Positions 48,761 through 62,200 of a stretch of DNA of 64,000 nt are shown piece after piece. The stretch comes from Clusia tigrina. Taxonomy: Eukaryota; Arthropoda; Insecta; Diptera; Clusiidae. The number at the start of each line of letters is the position of its first letter. Position 1 is the stretch's first letter. The translations under genes and the position numbers were made by a program. The notes below the pieces were generated by a model. The model was not told the DNA's origin. It saw only the letters and a program-made list of their open reading frames with translations, and made no database searches. The stretch lies in contig OV050032.1 in the NCBI GenBank assembly GCA_920105625.2, positions 110,716,542 through 110,780,541 on the forward strand. Reading direction: 5' to 3'.

Positions 48761-50730
48761 ATTTCAAGGTTTTATGACGCTCCAGTAAAAAGTTACAAGC
48801 ATTTGTATGTTGCAAACTTTGATAGGTGTAGGACGTACCGTATAGAAGTTAGGGGCGTTTGAAGTTTTATCAGTGTTTGATTTGGGACTCTGGGGTAGCA
48901 TAGCTTTGAGCGATGGCTTAAATTGACAAGAGGCTCGAGTACTTCATTGTTACAAAATTTCAAGGTTTTATGACGCTCCAGTAAAAAGATACAAGCATTT
49001 GTATGTTTCAAACTTTGATAGGTGTAGGACGTACCGTATAGAAGTAAGGGGCGTTTGAAGTTTTATCAGTGTTTGATTTGGGACTCAAGGGTAGCATAGC
49101 TTTGAGCGATAACTTAAATTGACAAGAATCTCGAGTACTTTATTGTTACAAAATTTCAAGGTTTTATGACGCTCCAGAAAAAAGTTACAAGCATTTGTAT
49201 GTTGCAAACTTTGATAGGTGTAGGACGTACCGTATAAAAGTTAGGGCCATTTGAAGTTTTATCAGTGTTTGATTTGGGACTCTAGGGTAGCATAGCTTTG
49301 AGCGATGGCTTAAATTGACAAGAGGCTCGAGTACTTTGTTGTTACAAAATTTCAAGGTTTTATGACACTCCAGTAAAAAGTTACAAGTATTTGTATGTTG
49401 CCAACTTTGATAGGTGTAGGACGTACCGTATAGAAGTTAGGGCCATTTGAAGTTGTATCAGTGTTTGATTTGGGACTCTAGGGTAGCATAGCTTTGAGCG
49501 ATGGCTTAAATTGACAAGAGGCTCTTGTACTTTATTGTTACAAAATTTCAAGGTTTTATGACGCTCCAGTAAAAAGATACAAGCATTTGTATGTTGCAAA
49601 CTTTGATAGGTGTAGGACGTACCGTATAGAAGTTAGGGCCATTTGAAGTTTCATCAGTGTTTTATTTGGGACTCAAGGGTATCATAGCTTTGAGCGATGG
49701 CCTAAATTGACAAGAGGCTCGAGTACTTTATTGTTACAAAATTTCAACGTTTCATGACGCTCCAGTAAAAAGTTACAAGCATTTGTATGTTGCAAACTTT
49801 GATAGGTGTAGGACGTACCGTATAGAAGTTAGGGCCATTTGAAGTTTTATCAGTGTTTGATTTGGGACTCAAGGGTAGCATAGCTTTGAGCGTTGGCTTA
49901 AATTGACAAGAGGCTCGAGTACTTTATTGTTACAAAATTTCAAGGTTTTATGACGCTCCAGTAAAAAGTTACAAGCATTTGTATGTTGCAAACTTTGATA
50001 GGTGTAGGACGTACCGTAAAGAAGTTAGGGGCGTTTGAAGTTTTATCAGTTTTTGATTTGGGACTCTAGGGTAGCATAGTTTTGAGCAATAGCTTAAATT
50101 GACAAGAGGCTCGAGTACTTTATTGTTACAAAATTTCAAGGTTTTATGACGCTCCAGTAAAAAGTTACAAGCATTTGTATGTTGCAAACTTTGATAGGTG
50201 TAGGACGTACCGTATAGAAGTAAGGGGCGTTTGAAGTTTTATCAGTGTTTGATTTGGGACTCTGGGGTAGCATAGCTTTGAGCGATGGCTTAAATTGACA
50301 AGAGGCTCGAGTACTTCATTGTTACAAAATTTCAAGGTTTTATGACGCTCCAGTAAAAAGATACAAGCATTTGTATGTTTCAAACTTTGATAGGTGTAGG
50401 ACGTACCGTATAGAAGTTAGGGGCGTTTGAAGTTTTATCAGTGTTTGATTTGGGACTCAAGGGTAGCATAGCTTTGAGCGATAACTTAAATTGACAAGAA
50501 TCTCGAGTACTCTATTGTTACAAAATTTCAAGGTTTTATGACGCTCCAGAAAAAAGGTACAAGCATTTGTATGTTGCAAACTTTGATAGGTGTAGGACGT
50601 ACCGTATAAAAGTTAGGGCCATTTGATGTTTTATCAGTGTTTGATTTGGGACTCTAGGGTAGCATAGCTTTGAGCGATGGCTTAAATTGACAAGAGGCTC
50701 GAGTACTTTGTTGTTACAAAATTTCAAGGT
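48760..50730. repeat. Seven-monomer duplication (1,372 bp)
   Basis: 'actctggggtagc' at 48,888 recurs at 50,260. 'acaagaatctcgag' near 49,122 recurs near 50,494. 'tactttgttgttac' near 49,333 recurs near 50,705. All are 1,372 bp apart. The two copies have swapped 'gaagttagggg' and 'gaagtaagggg' between adjacent units, consistent with later exchange between copies. The block spans about 48,760-49,360 and 50,130-50,730, with unrelated units between. Confidence 0.83.
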
Positions 50731-51459
50731 TTTTTGACGCTCCAGTTAAAAGTTACAAGCATTTGTATGTTGCAAACTTTGATAGGTGTAGGACGTACCG
50801 TAAAGAAGTTAGAGGCGTTTAAAATTTTATCAGTGTCTGATTTGGGACTCAAGGGTAGCATAGCTTTGAGCGATAGCTTAAATTGACAAGAGGCTCGAGT
50901 ACTTTATTGTTACAAAATTTCAAGGTTTTATGACACTCCAGTAAAAAGTTACAAGCATTTGTATGTTGCCAACTTTGATAGGTGTAGGACGTACCGTATA
51001 GAAGTTAGGGCCATTTGAAGTTGTATCAGTGTTTGATTTGGGACTCAAGGGTAGCATAGCTTTGAGCGATAGCTTAAATTGACAAGAGGCTCGAGTACTT
51101 TATAGTTAAAAAATTTCAAGGTTTCATGACGCTCCACTAAAAAGTTACATGCATTTGAATGTTGCCAACTTTGATTGGTGTAGAACGTACCGTATAAAAG
51201 TTAGGGCCGTTTGAAGTTTTATCAGTGTTTGATTTGGGACTCAAGGGTAGCATAGCTTTGAGCGATAACTTAAATTGACAAGAGGCTCGGGTACTTTATT
51301 GTTACAAAATTTCAAGGTTTTATGACGCTCCAGTAAAAGTTACAAGCATTTATATGTTGCAAACTTTGATAGGTGTAGGACGTGCCGTATAGAAGTTAGG
51401 GCCATTTGAAGTTTTATCAGTGTTTGATTTGGGACTCTAGGGTAGCATAGCTTTGAGCG

Positions 51460-53100
51460 ATGGCTTAAATTCACAAGAGGCTCGAGTACTTTATTGTTAC
51501 AAAATTTCAAGGTTTTATGACGCTCCAGTAAAAAGATACAAGCATTTGTATGTTGCAAACTTTGATAGGTGTAGGACGTACCGTATAGAAGTTAGGGCCA
51601 TTTGAAGTTTTATCAGTGTTTGATTTGGGACTCTAGGTTAGCATAGCTTTGAGCGATGGCTTAAATTGATAAGAGGCTCGAGTACTTTATTGTTACAAAA
51701 TTTCAAGGTTTTATGACGCTCCAGTAAAATGTTTCAAGCATATGTATGTTGCAAACTTTGATAGGTGTAGGACATACCGTATAGAAATTAGGGGCGTTTG
51801 AAGTTTTATCAGTGATTGATTTGGGACTCAAGGGTAGCATAGCTTTGAGCGATAACTTAAATTGACAAGAGGCTCGAGTACTTTATTGTTACAAAATTTC
51901 AAGGTTTTATGACGCTCCAGTAAAAGTTACAAGCATTTATATGTTGCAAACTTTGATAGGTGTAGGACGTACCGTATAGAAGTTAGGGCCATTTGAAGTT
52001 TTATCAGTGTTTGATTTGGGACTCAAGGGTAGCATAACTTTGAGCGATGGCCTAAATTGACAAGAGGCTCGACTACTTTATTGTTACAAAATTTCAAGGT
52101 TTTATGACGCTCCAGTAAAAAGTTACAAGCATTTGAATGTTGCCTACTTTGATAGGTGTAGGACATACCGTATAGAAGTTAGGGCCATTTGAAGTTTTAT
52201 CAGTGTTTGATTTACGCCTCAAGGGTAGCTTAGATTTGAGCACTAGCTTAAATTGACAAGAGGCTCGAGTACTTGATTGTTACAAAATTTCAAGGTTTTA
52301 TGACGCTCCAGTAAAAAGTTATAAGCATTTGTATGTTGCAAACTTTGATAGGTGTAGGACGTACCGTAAAGAAGTTAGGGGAGTTTGAAGTTTTATCAGT
52401 GTTTGATTTGGGACTCTAGGGTAGCATAGTTTTGAGCGATAGCTTAAATTGACAAGAGGCTCGAGTACTTTATAGTTACAAAATTTCAAGGTTTTATGAC
52501 GCTCCAGTAAAAAGTTACAAGCATTTGTATGTTGCAAACTTTGATAGTTGTAGGACGTACCGTATAGAAGTTAGGGGCGTTTGAAGTTTTATCAGTGTTT
52601 GATTTGGGACTCTAGGGTAGCATAGCTTTGAGCGATGGCTTAAATTCACAAGAGGCTCGAGTACTTTATTGTTACAAAATTTCAAGGTTTTATGACGCTC
52701 CAGTAAAAAGATACAAGCATTTGTATGTTGCAAACTTTGATAGGTGTAGGACGTACCGTATAGAAGTTAGGGCCATTTGAAGTTTTATCAGTGTTTGATT
52801 TGGGACTCTAGGTTAGCATAGCTTTGAGCGATGGCTTAAATTGATAAGAGGCTCGAGTACTTTATTGTTACAAAATTTCAAGGTTTTATGACGCTCCAGT
52901 AAAATGTTTCAAGCATATGTATGTTGCAAATTTTGATAGGTGTAGGACATACCGTATAGAAATTAGGGGCGTTTGAAGTTTTATCAGTGATTGATTTGGG
53001 ACTCAAGGGTAGCATAGCTTTGAGCGATAACTTAAATTGACAAGAGGCTCGAGTACTTTATTGTTACAAAATTTCAAGGTTTTATGACGTTCCAGTAAAA
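51460..53100. repeat. Six-monomer duplication (1,175 bp)
   Basis: 'aaattcacaagagg' near 51,468 recurs near 52,643. 'aggttagcatagc' with 'aattgataagagg' near 51,636-51,665 recurs near 52,811-52,840. 'aaaatgtttcaagcatatg' near 51,726 recurs near 52,901. The offset is 1,175 bp, six monomers minus one base. The missing base is explained by the shortened 'cagtaaaagttac' near 51,921. Confidence 0.85.
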
Positions 53101-55810
53101 AGTTACAAGCATTTGTATGTTGCAAACTTTGATAGGTGTAGGACGTACCGTATAGAAGTTAGGGCCATTGGAAGTTTTATCAGTGTTTGATTTGGGACTC
53201 AAGGGTAGCATAACTTTGAGCGATAACTTAAATTGACAAGAGGCTCGAGTACTTTATTGTTACAAAATTTCAAGATTTTATGACGCTCCAGTAAAAAGTT
53301 ACAAGCATTTGTATGTTGCAAACTTTTATAGGTGTAGGACGTACCGTAGAGAAGTTAGGGCCATTTGATGTTTTATCAGTGTTTGATTTGGGACTCAAGG
53401 GTAGCATAGCTTTGAGCGATAACTTAAATTGACAAGAGGCTCGGGTACTTTATTGTTACAAAATTTCAAGGTTTTATGACGCTCCAGTAAAAAGTTACAT
53501 GTATTTGTATGTTGCAAACTTTGATAGGTGTAGGACGTACCGTAAAGAAGTTAGGGGCGTTTGAAGTTTTATCAGTGTTTGATTTGAGACTCAAGGTTAG
53601 CATAGCTTTGAGCGATGGCCTAAATTGACAAGAGGCTCGAGTACTTTATTGTTACAAAATTTCAAGGTTTTATGACGCTCCAGTAAAAAGTTACAAGCAT
53701 TTGTATGTTGCAAACTTTGATAGGTGTAGGACGTACCGTATAGAAGTTATAGCCATTTGCAGTTTTCTCAGTGTTTGATTTGGGACTCAAGGGTAGCATA
53801 GTTTTGAGCGATATCTTAAATTGACAAGAGGCTCGGGTACTTTATTGTTACAAAATTTCAAGGTTTTATGACGCTCCAGTTAAAAGTTACATGTATTTGT
53901 ATGTTGCAAACTTTGATAGGTGTAGGACGTACCGTATAGAAGTTAGGGCCATTTGAAGTTTTATCAGTGTTTGATTTGGGACTCAAGGGTAGCATAGCTT
54001 TGAGCGATAACTTAAATTGACAAGAGGCTCGGGTACTTTATTGTTACAAAATTTCAAGGTTTTATGACGCTCCAGTAAAAAGTTACATGTATTTGTATGT
54101 TGCAAACTTTGATAGGTGTAGGACGTACCGTATAGAAGTTAGGGCCATTTGAAGTTTTATCAGTGTTTGATTTGGGACTCAAGGGTAGCATAGCTTTGAG
54201 CGATAGCTTAAATTGACAAGAGGCTCGAGTACTTCATTGTTACAAAATTTCAAGGTTTTATGACGCTCCAGTAAAAAGTTACAAGCATTTGTATGTTGCA
54301 AACTTTGATAGGTGTAGGACGTACCGTAAATAAGTTAGGATCATTTGAAGTTTTATCAGTGTTTGATTTGGGACTCAAGGGTAGCATAGCTTTGAGCGAT
54401 AACTTAAATTGACAAGAGGCTCGAGTAATTTATTGTTACAAAATTTCAAGGTTTTATGCCGCTCCAGTAAAAAGTTACAAGCATTTGAATGTTGCAAACT
54501 TTGATAGGTGTAGGACGTACCGTATAGAAGTTATAGCCATTTGCAGTTTTCTCAGTGTTTGATTTGGGACTCAAGGGTAGCATAGCTTTGAGCGATAGCT
54601 TAAATTGACAAGAGGCTCGAGTACTTTATTGTTACAAAATTTCAAGGTTTTATGACGCTCCAGTAAAAAGTTACAAGCATTTGAATGTTGCCAACTTTGA
54701 TTGGTGTAGGACGTACCGTATAAAAGTTAGGGCCATTTGAAGTTTTATCAGTGTTTGATTTGGGACTCAAGGGTAGCATAGCTTTGAGCGATAGCTTAAA
54801 TTGACAAGAGGCTCGAGTACTTCATTGTTACAAAATTTCAAAATTTTATGACGCTCCAGTAAAAAGTTACAAGCATTTGTATATTGCAAACTTTGATAGG
54901 TATAGGACGTACCGTATAGAAGTTAGGGCCATTTGAAGTTTTATCAGTGTTTGATTTGGGACTCACGGGTAGCATAGCTTTGAGCGATGGCCTAAATTGA
55001 CAAGAGGCTCCAGTACTTTATTGTTACAAAATTTCAAGGTTTTATGACGCTCCAGTAAAAAGTTACAAGCATTTGTATGTTGCAAACTTTGATAGGTGTA
55101 GGACGTACCGTATAGAAGTTAGGGCCATTTGAAGTTTTATCAGTGTTTGATTTGGGACTCAAGGGTAGCATAGCTTTGAGCGATAGCTTAAATTGACAAG
55201 AGGCTCGAGTACTTCATAGTTACAAAATTTCAAGGTTTTATAACGCCCCAGTAAAAAGTTACAAGCATTTGTATGTTGCAAACTTTGATAGGTGTAGGAC
55301 ATACCGTAAAGAGTTTAGGGGCGTTTGAAGTTTTATCAGTGTTTGATTTGGGACTCTAGGTTAGCATAGTTTTGAGCGATAGCTTAAATTGACAAGAGGC
55401 TCGAGTACTTTATTGTTACAAAATATCAAGGTTTTATGACGTTCCAATAAAAAGTTACAAGCATTTGAATGTTGCCAACTTTGATAGGTGTAGGACGTAC
55501 CGTATAGAAGTTAGGGGCGTTTGAAGTTGTATCAGTGTTTGATTTGGGACTCAAGGGTAGCATAGCTTTGAGCGATGGCTTAAATTGACAAGAGGCTCGA
55601 GTACTTTATTGTTACAAAATTTCAAGGTTTTATGACGCTCCAGTAAAAAGTTACAAGCATTTGTATATTGCAAACTTTGATAGGTGTAGGACGTACCGTA
55701 TAGAAGTTAGGGGCGTTTGAAGTTTTATCAGTGTTTGATTTGGGACTCTAGGGTAGCATAGCTTTGAGCGATGGCTTAAATTGACAAGAGGCTCGAGTAC
55801 TTCATTGTTA
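53100..55810. repeat. Satellite stretch with local one-, two- and four-monomer repeats
   Basis: The rare 'gttacatgtatttg' occurs at about 53,494, 53,886 and 54,082, steps of 392 and 196 bp. The rare 'gttatagccatttgc' plus 'gttttctcag' occurs near 53,746 and 54,530, 784 bp (four monomers) apart. Similarity among the remaining units is lower than in 37.9-46.3 kb. No non-satellite sequence is visible. Confidence 0.82.
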
Positions 55811-56900
55811 CAAAATTTCAAGGTTTTATGACGCTCCAGTAAAAAGATTCAAGCATTTGTATGTTGCAAACTTTGATAGTGTAGGACGTACCGTATAGAA
55901 GTTAGGGGCGTTTGAAGTTTTATCAGTGTTTGATTTGGGACTCAAGGGTAGCATAGCTTTGAGCGATAACTTAAATTGACAAGAATCTCGAGTACTTCAT
56001 TGTTACAAAATTTCAAGGTTTTATGACGCTCCAGTAAAAAGTTATAAGCATTTGTATGTGGCAAACTTTGATAGGTGTAGGACGTACCGTAAAGAAGTTA
56101 GGGCCATTTGAAGTTTCATCAGTGTTTGATTTGGGACTCAAGGGTAGCATAGCTTTGAGCGATAACTTAAATTGACAAGAGGCTCGGGTACTTTATTGTT
56201 ACAAAATTTCAAGGTTTTATGACGCTCCAGTAAAAAGTTACAAGCATTTGTATGTTGCAAACTTTGATAGGTGTAGGACGTACCGTAAAGAAGTTAGGGG
56301 CGTTTGAAGTTTTATCAGTGTTTGATTTGGGACTCAAGGGTAGCATAGCTTTGAGCGATAACTTAAATTGACAAGAATCTCGAGTACTTTATTGTTACAA
56401 AATTTCAAGGTTTTATGACGCTCCAGTAAAAAGTTACAAGCATTTGTATGTTGCAAACTTTGATAGGTGTAGGACGTACCGTATAGAAGTTAGGGCAATT
56501 TGAAGTTTAATCAGTGTTTGATTTGGGACTCTAGGGTAGCATAGCTTTGAGCGAAGGCTTAAATTGACAAGAGGCTTGAATACTTTATTGTTACAAAATT
56601 TCAATGTTTTATGACGCTCCAGTAAAAAGTTACAAGCATTTGTATGTTGCAAACTTTGATTGGTGTAGGACGTACCGTATAGAAGTTAGGGAAATTTGAA
56701 GTTTTATCAGTGTTTGATTTGGGACTCAAGGGTAGCATAGCTTTGAGCGATAGCTTAAATTGACAAGAGGCTCGAGTACTTCACTGTTACAAAATTTCAA
56801 GCTTCTATGACGCTCCAGTAAAAAGTTACAAGCATTTGTATGTTGCAAACTTTGATAGGTGTAGGACGTACCGTAAAGAAGTTAGGGCCATTTGAAGTTT
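55810..56900. repeat. 12-monomer duplication block, copy 1
   Basis: About 1.1 kb that recurs at 58,160-59,250 with a 2,350-bp offset (12 monomers minus two bases). Markers are the one-base-short 'gatagtgtagga' (55,875 and 58,225), 'atgtggcaaac' (near 56,057 and 58,407), 'gcgaaggcttaaatt' (near 56,552 and 58,902) and 'caagcttctatgac' (56,799 and 59,149). The two-base deficit is explained by that short unit and by 'ttacaaatttc' near 57,375. Confidence 0.87.
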
Positions 56901-58159
56901 CATCAGTGTTTGATTTGGGACTCAAGGGTAGCATAGCTTTGAGCGATAACTTAAATTGACAAGAGGCTCGGGTACTTTATTGTTACAAAATTTCAAGGTT
57001 TTATGACGCTCCAGTAAAAAGTTACAAGCATTTGTATGTTGCAAACTTTGATAGGTGTAGGACGTACCGTAAAGAAGTTAGGGGCGTTTGAAGTTTTATC
57101 AGTGTTTGATTTGGGACTCAAGGGTAGCATAGCTTTGAGCGATAGCTTAAATTGACAAGAGGCACGACTACTTCATTGTTACAAAATTTCAAGGTTGTAT
57201 GACGCTCCAGCAAAAAGTTACAAGCAATTGTATGTTGCAAACTTTGATAGGTGTAGGACGTACGGTAAAGAAGTTAGGGCCATTTGAAGTTTTATCAGTG
57301 TTTGATTTGGGACTCAAGGGTAGCATAGCTTTGAGCGATGGCCTAAATTGACAAGAGGCTCGAGTACTTTATTGTTACAAATTTCAAGGTTTTATGACGC
57401 TCCAGTAAAAAGTTACAAGCATTTGTATGTTGCAAACTTTGATAGGTGTAGGACGTACCTTATAGAAGTTAGGGGCGTTTGAAGTTTTATCATTGTTTGA
57501 TTTGGGACTCTAGGGTAGCATAGCTTTGAGCGATGGCTTAAATTGACAAGAGGCTCGAGTACTTCATTGTTACAAAATTTCAAGGTTTTATGACGCTCCA
57601 GTAAAAAGATACAAGCATTTGTATGTTGCAAACTTTGATAGGTGTAGGATGTACCGTATAGAAGTTAGGGGCGTTTGAAGTTTTATCAGTGTTTGATTTG
57701 GGACTCAAGGGTAGCATAGCTTTGAGCGATAATTTAAATTGACAAGAATCTCGAGTACTTTATTGTTACAAAATTTCAAGGTTTTATGACGCTCCAGAAA
57801 AAAGTTACAAGCATTTGTATGTTGCAAACTTTGATAGGTGTAGGACGTACCGTAAAGAAGTTAGGGGCGTTTGAAGTTTTATCAGTGTTTGATTTGGGAC
57901 TCAAGGGTAGCATAGCTTTGAGCGATAGCTTAAATTGACAAGAGGCACGACTACTTCATTGTTACAAAATTTCAAGGTTTTATGACGCTCCAGTAAAAAG
58001 TTACAAGCATTTGAATGTTGCAAACTTTGATAGGTGTAGGACGTACCGTAAAGAAGTTAGGGGCGTTTGAAGTTTTATCAGTGTTTGATTTGGGACTCAA
58101 GGGTAGCATAGCTTTGACCGATGGCTTAAATTGACAAGAGGCTCGAGCACTTTATTGTT

Positions 58160-59250
58160 ACAAAATTTCAAGGTTTTATGACGCTCCAGTAAAAAGATTC
58201 AAGCATTTGTATGTTGCAAACTTTGATAGTGTAGGATGTACCGTATAGAAGTTAGGGGCGTTTGAAGTTTTATCAGTGTTTGATTTGGGACTCAAGGGTA
58301 GCATAGCTTTGAGCGATAACTTAAATTGACAAGAATCTCGAGTACTTCATTGTTACAAAATTTCAAGGTTTTATGACGCTCCAGTAAAAAGTTATAAGCA
58401 TTTGTATGTGGCAAACTTTGATAGGTGTAGGACGTACCGTAAAGAAGTTAGGGCCATTTGAAGTTTCATCAGTGTTTGATTTGGGACTCAAGGGTAGCAT
58501 AGCTTTGAGCGATAACTTAAATTGACAAGAGGCTCGGGTACTTTATTGTTACAAAATTTCAAGGTTTTATGACGCTCCAGTAAAAAGTTACAAGCATTTG
58601 TATGTTGCAAACTTTGATAGGTGTAGGACGTACCGTAAAGAAGTTAGGGGCGTTTGAAGTTTTATCAGTGTTTGATTTGGGACTCAAGGGTAGCATAGCT
58701 TTGAGCGATAACTTAAATTGACAAGAATCTCGAGTACTTTATTGTTACAAAATTTCAAGGTTTTATGACGCTCCAGTAAAAAGTTACAAGCATTTGTATG
58801 TTGCAAACTTTGATAGGTGTAGGACGTACCGTATAGAAGTTAGGGCAATTTGAAGTTTAATCAGTGTTTGATTTGGGACTCTAGGGTAGCATAGCTTTGA
58901 GCGAAGGCTTAAATTGACAAGAGGCTTGAATACTTTATTGTTACAAAATTTCAAGGTTTTATGACGCTCCAGTAAAAAGTTACAAGCATTTGTATGTTGC
59001 AAACTTTGATTGGTGTAGGACGTACCGTATAGAAGTTAGGGAAATTTGAAGTTTTATCAGTGTTTGATTTGGGACTCAAGGGTAGCATAGCTTTGAGCGA
59101 TAGCTTAAATTGACAAGAGGCTCGAGTACTTCACTGTTACAAAATTTCAAGCTTCTATGACGCTCCAGTAAAAAGTTACAAGCATTTGTATGTTGCAAAC
59201 TTTGATAGGTGTAGGACGTACCGTAAAGAAGTTAGGGCCATTTGAAGTTT
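58160..59250. repeat. 12-monomer duplication block, copy 2
   Basis: Partner of 55,810-56,900. It ends near 59,250, where 'gaagttttatcag' faces 'gaagtttcatcag' at about 56,898. Single-base differences include 'gtaggatgtacc' near 58,231 for 'gtaggacgtacc', and 'caaggttttatg' near 58,951 for 'caatgttttatg'. Confidence 0.86.
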
Positions 59251-62200
59251 TATCAGTGTTTGATTTGGGACTCAAGGGTAGCATAGCTTTGAGCGATAAC
59301 TTAAATTGACAAGAGGCTCGAGTACTTTAATGTTACAAAATTTCAAGGTTTTATGACGCTCCAGTAAAAAGTTACAAGCATTTGAATGTTGCAAACTTTG
59401 ATAGGTGTAGGACGTACCGTATAGAAGTTAGGGGCGTTTGAAGTTTTATCAGTGTTTGATTTGGGACTCTAGGGTAGCATAGCTTTGAGCGATGGCCTAA
59501 ATTGACAAGAGGCGCGAGTACTTTATTGTTACAAAATTTCAAGGTTTTATGACGCTAAAGTAAAAAGTTACAAGCATTTGTATGTTGCAAGCTTTGATAG
59601 GTGTAGGACGTACCGTAAAGAAGTTAGGGCCATTTGAAGTTTTATCAGTGTTTGATTTGGGACTCAAGGGTAGTATAGCTTTGAGCGATAACTTAAATTG
59701 ACAAGAGGCTCGAGTACTTTGTTGTTACAAAATTTCAAGGTTTTATGACGCTCCAGTAAAAAGTTACAAGCATTTATATGTTGAAAGCTTTGATAGGTGT
59801 AGGACGTACCGTAAAGAAGTTAGGGCCATTTGAAGTTTTATCAGTGTTTGATTTGGGACTCAAGGGTAGCATAGCTTTGAGCGATAACTTAAATTGACAA
59901 GAGGCTCGGGTACTTTATTGTTACAAAATTTCAAGGTTTTATGACGCTCCAGTAAAAAGTTACAAGCATTTGAATGTTGCAAACTTTGATAGGTTTAGGA
60001 CGTACCGTATAGAAGTGAGGGGCGTTTGAAGTTTTATCAGTGTTTGATTTGGGACTCTAGGGTAGCATAGCTTTGACCGATGGCTTAAATTGACAAGAGG
60101 CTCGGGTACTTTATTGTTACCAAATTTCAAGGTTTTATGACGCTCCAGTAAAAAGTTACAAGCATTTGTATGCTGCAAACTTTGATAGGTGTAGGACGTA
60201 CCGTATAGAAGTTAGGGCCATTTGAAGTTTTATCAGTGTTTGATTTGGGACTCAAGGGTAGCATAGCTTTGAGCGATGGCATAAGTTGACAAGAGGCTCG
60301 AGTACTTTATTGTTACAAAATTTCAAGGTTTTATGACGCTAAAGTAAAAAGTTACAAGCATTTGTATGTTGCAAACTTTGATAGGTGTAGGACGTACCGT
60401 ATAAAAGTTAGGGCCATTTGAAGTTTTATCAGTGTTTGATTTGGGACTCAAGGGTAGCATAGCTTTGAGCGATAACTCAAATTGACAAGAGGCTCGAGTA
60501 CTTTGTTGTTACAAAATTTCAAGGTTTTATGGCGCTCCAGTAAAAAGTTACAAGCATTTGTATGTTGCAAACTTTGATAGGTGTAGGACGTACCGTAAAG
60601 AAGTTAGGGCCATTCGAAGTTTTATCAGTGTTTGATTTGGGACTCAAGGGTAGCATAGCTTTGAGCGATAACTTAAATTGACAAGAGGCTCGAGTACTTT
60701 GTTGTTACAAAATTTCAAGGTTTTATGACGCTCCAGTAAAAAGTTACAAGCATTTGTATGTTGCAAGCTTTGATAGGTGTAGGACGTACCGTAAAGAAGT
60801 TAGGGCCATTTGAAGATTTATCAGTGTTTGATTTGGGACTCAAGGGTAGCATAGCTTTGAGCGATAACTTAAATTGACAAGAGGCTCGGGTACTTTATTG
60901 TTACAAAATTTCAAGGTTTTATGACGCTCCAGTAAAAAGTTACAAGCAATTGTATGTTGCAAACTTTGATAGGTGTAGGACGTACCGTATAGAAGTTAGG
61001 GCCATTTGAAGTTTTATCAGTGTTTGATTTGGGACTCAAGGGTAGCATAGCTTTGAGCTATAACTTAAATGGACAAGAGGCTCGAGTACTTTGTTGTTAC
61101 AAAATTTCAAGGTTTTATGGCGCTCCAGTAAAAAGTTACAAGCATTTGTATGTTGCAAGCTTTGATAGGTGTAGGACGTACCGTAAAGAAGTTAGGGCAA
61201 TTTGAAGTTTTATCAGTGTTTGATTTGGGACTCAAGGGTAGCATAGCTTTGAGCGATAACTTAAATTGACAAGAGGGTCGAGTACTTTGTTGTTACAAAA
61301 TTTCAAGGTTTTATGACGCTCCAGAAAAAAGTTACAAGCATTTGTATATTGCAAACTTTGATAGGTGTAGGACGTACCGTAAAGAAGTTAGGGGCGTTTG
61401 AAGTTTTATCAATGTTTGATTTGGGACTCAAGGGTAGCATAGCTTTGAGCGATAACTTAAATTGACAAGAGGCACGACTACTTCATTGTTACAAAATTTC
61501 AAGGTTTTATGAGGCTCCAGTAAAAAGTTACAAGCATTTGAATGTTGCAAACTTTGATAGGTGTAGGACGTACCGTAAAGAAGTTAGGGGCGTTTGAAGT
61601 TTTATCAGTGTTTGATTTGGGACTCAAGGGTAGCATAGCTTTGACTGATGGCTTAAATTGACAAGAGGCTCGAGCACTTAAAATTTCAAGGTTTTATGAC
61701 GCTCCAGTAAAAAGATACAAGCATTTGTATGTTGCAAACTAACTTTGATAGGTGTAGGACGTACCGTATAGAAGTTAGGGCCATTTGAAGTTTAATCAGT
61801 GTTTGATTTGGGACTCTAGGGTAGCATAGCTTTGAGCGATGGCTTAAATTGACAAGAGGCTTGAATACTTTATTGTTACAAAATTTCAAGGTTTTATGAC
61901 GCTCCAGTAAAAAGTTACAAGCATTTGTATGCTGCAAACTTTGATAGGTGTAGGACGTACCGTATAGAAGTTAGGGCCATTTGAAGTTTTATCAGTGTTT
62001 GATTTGGGACTCAAGGGTAGCATAGCTTTGAGCGATGGCCTAAATTGACAAGAGGCGCGAGTACTTTATTGTTACAAAATTTCAAGCTTTTATGACGCTA
62101 AAGTAAAAAGTTACAAGCATTTGTATGTTGCAAGCTTTGATAGGTGTAGGACGTACCGTAAAGAAGTTAGGGCCATTTGAAGCTTTTTCAGTGTTTGATT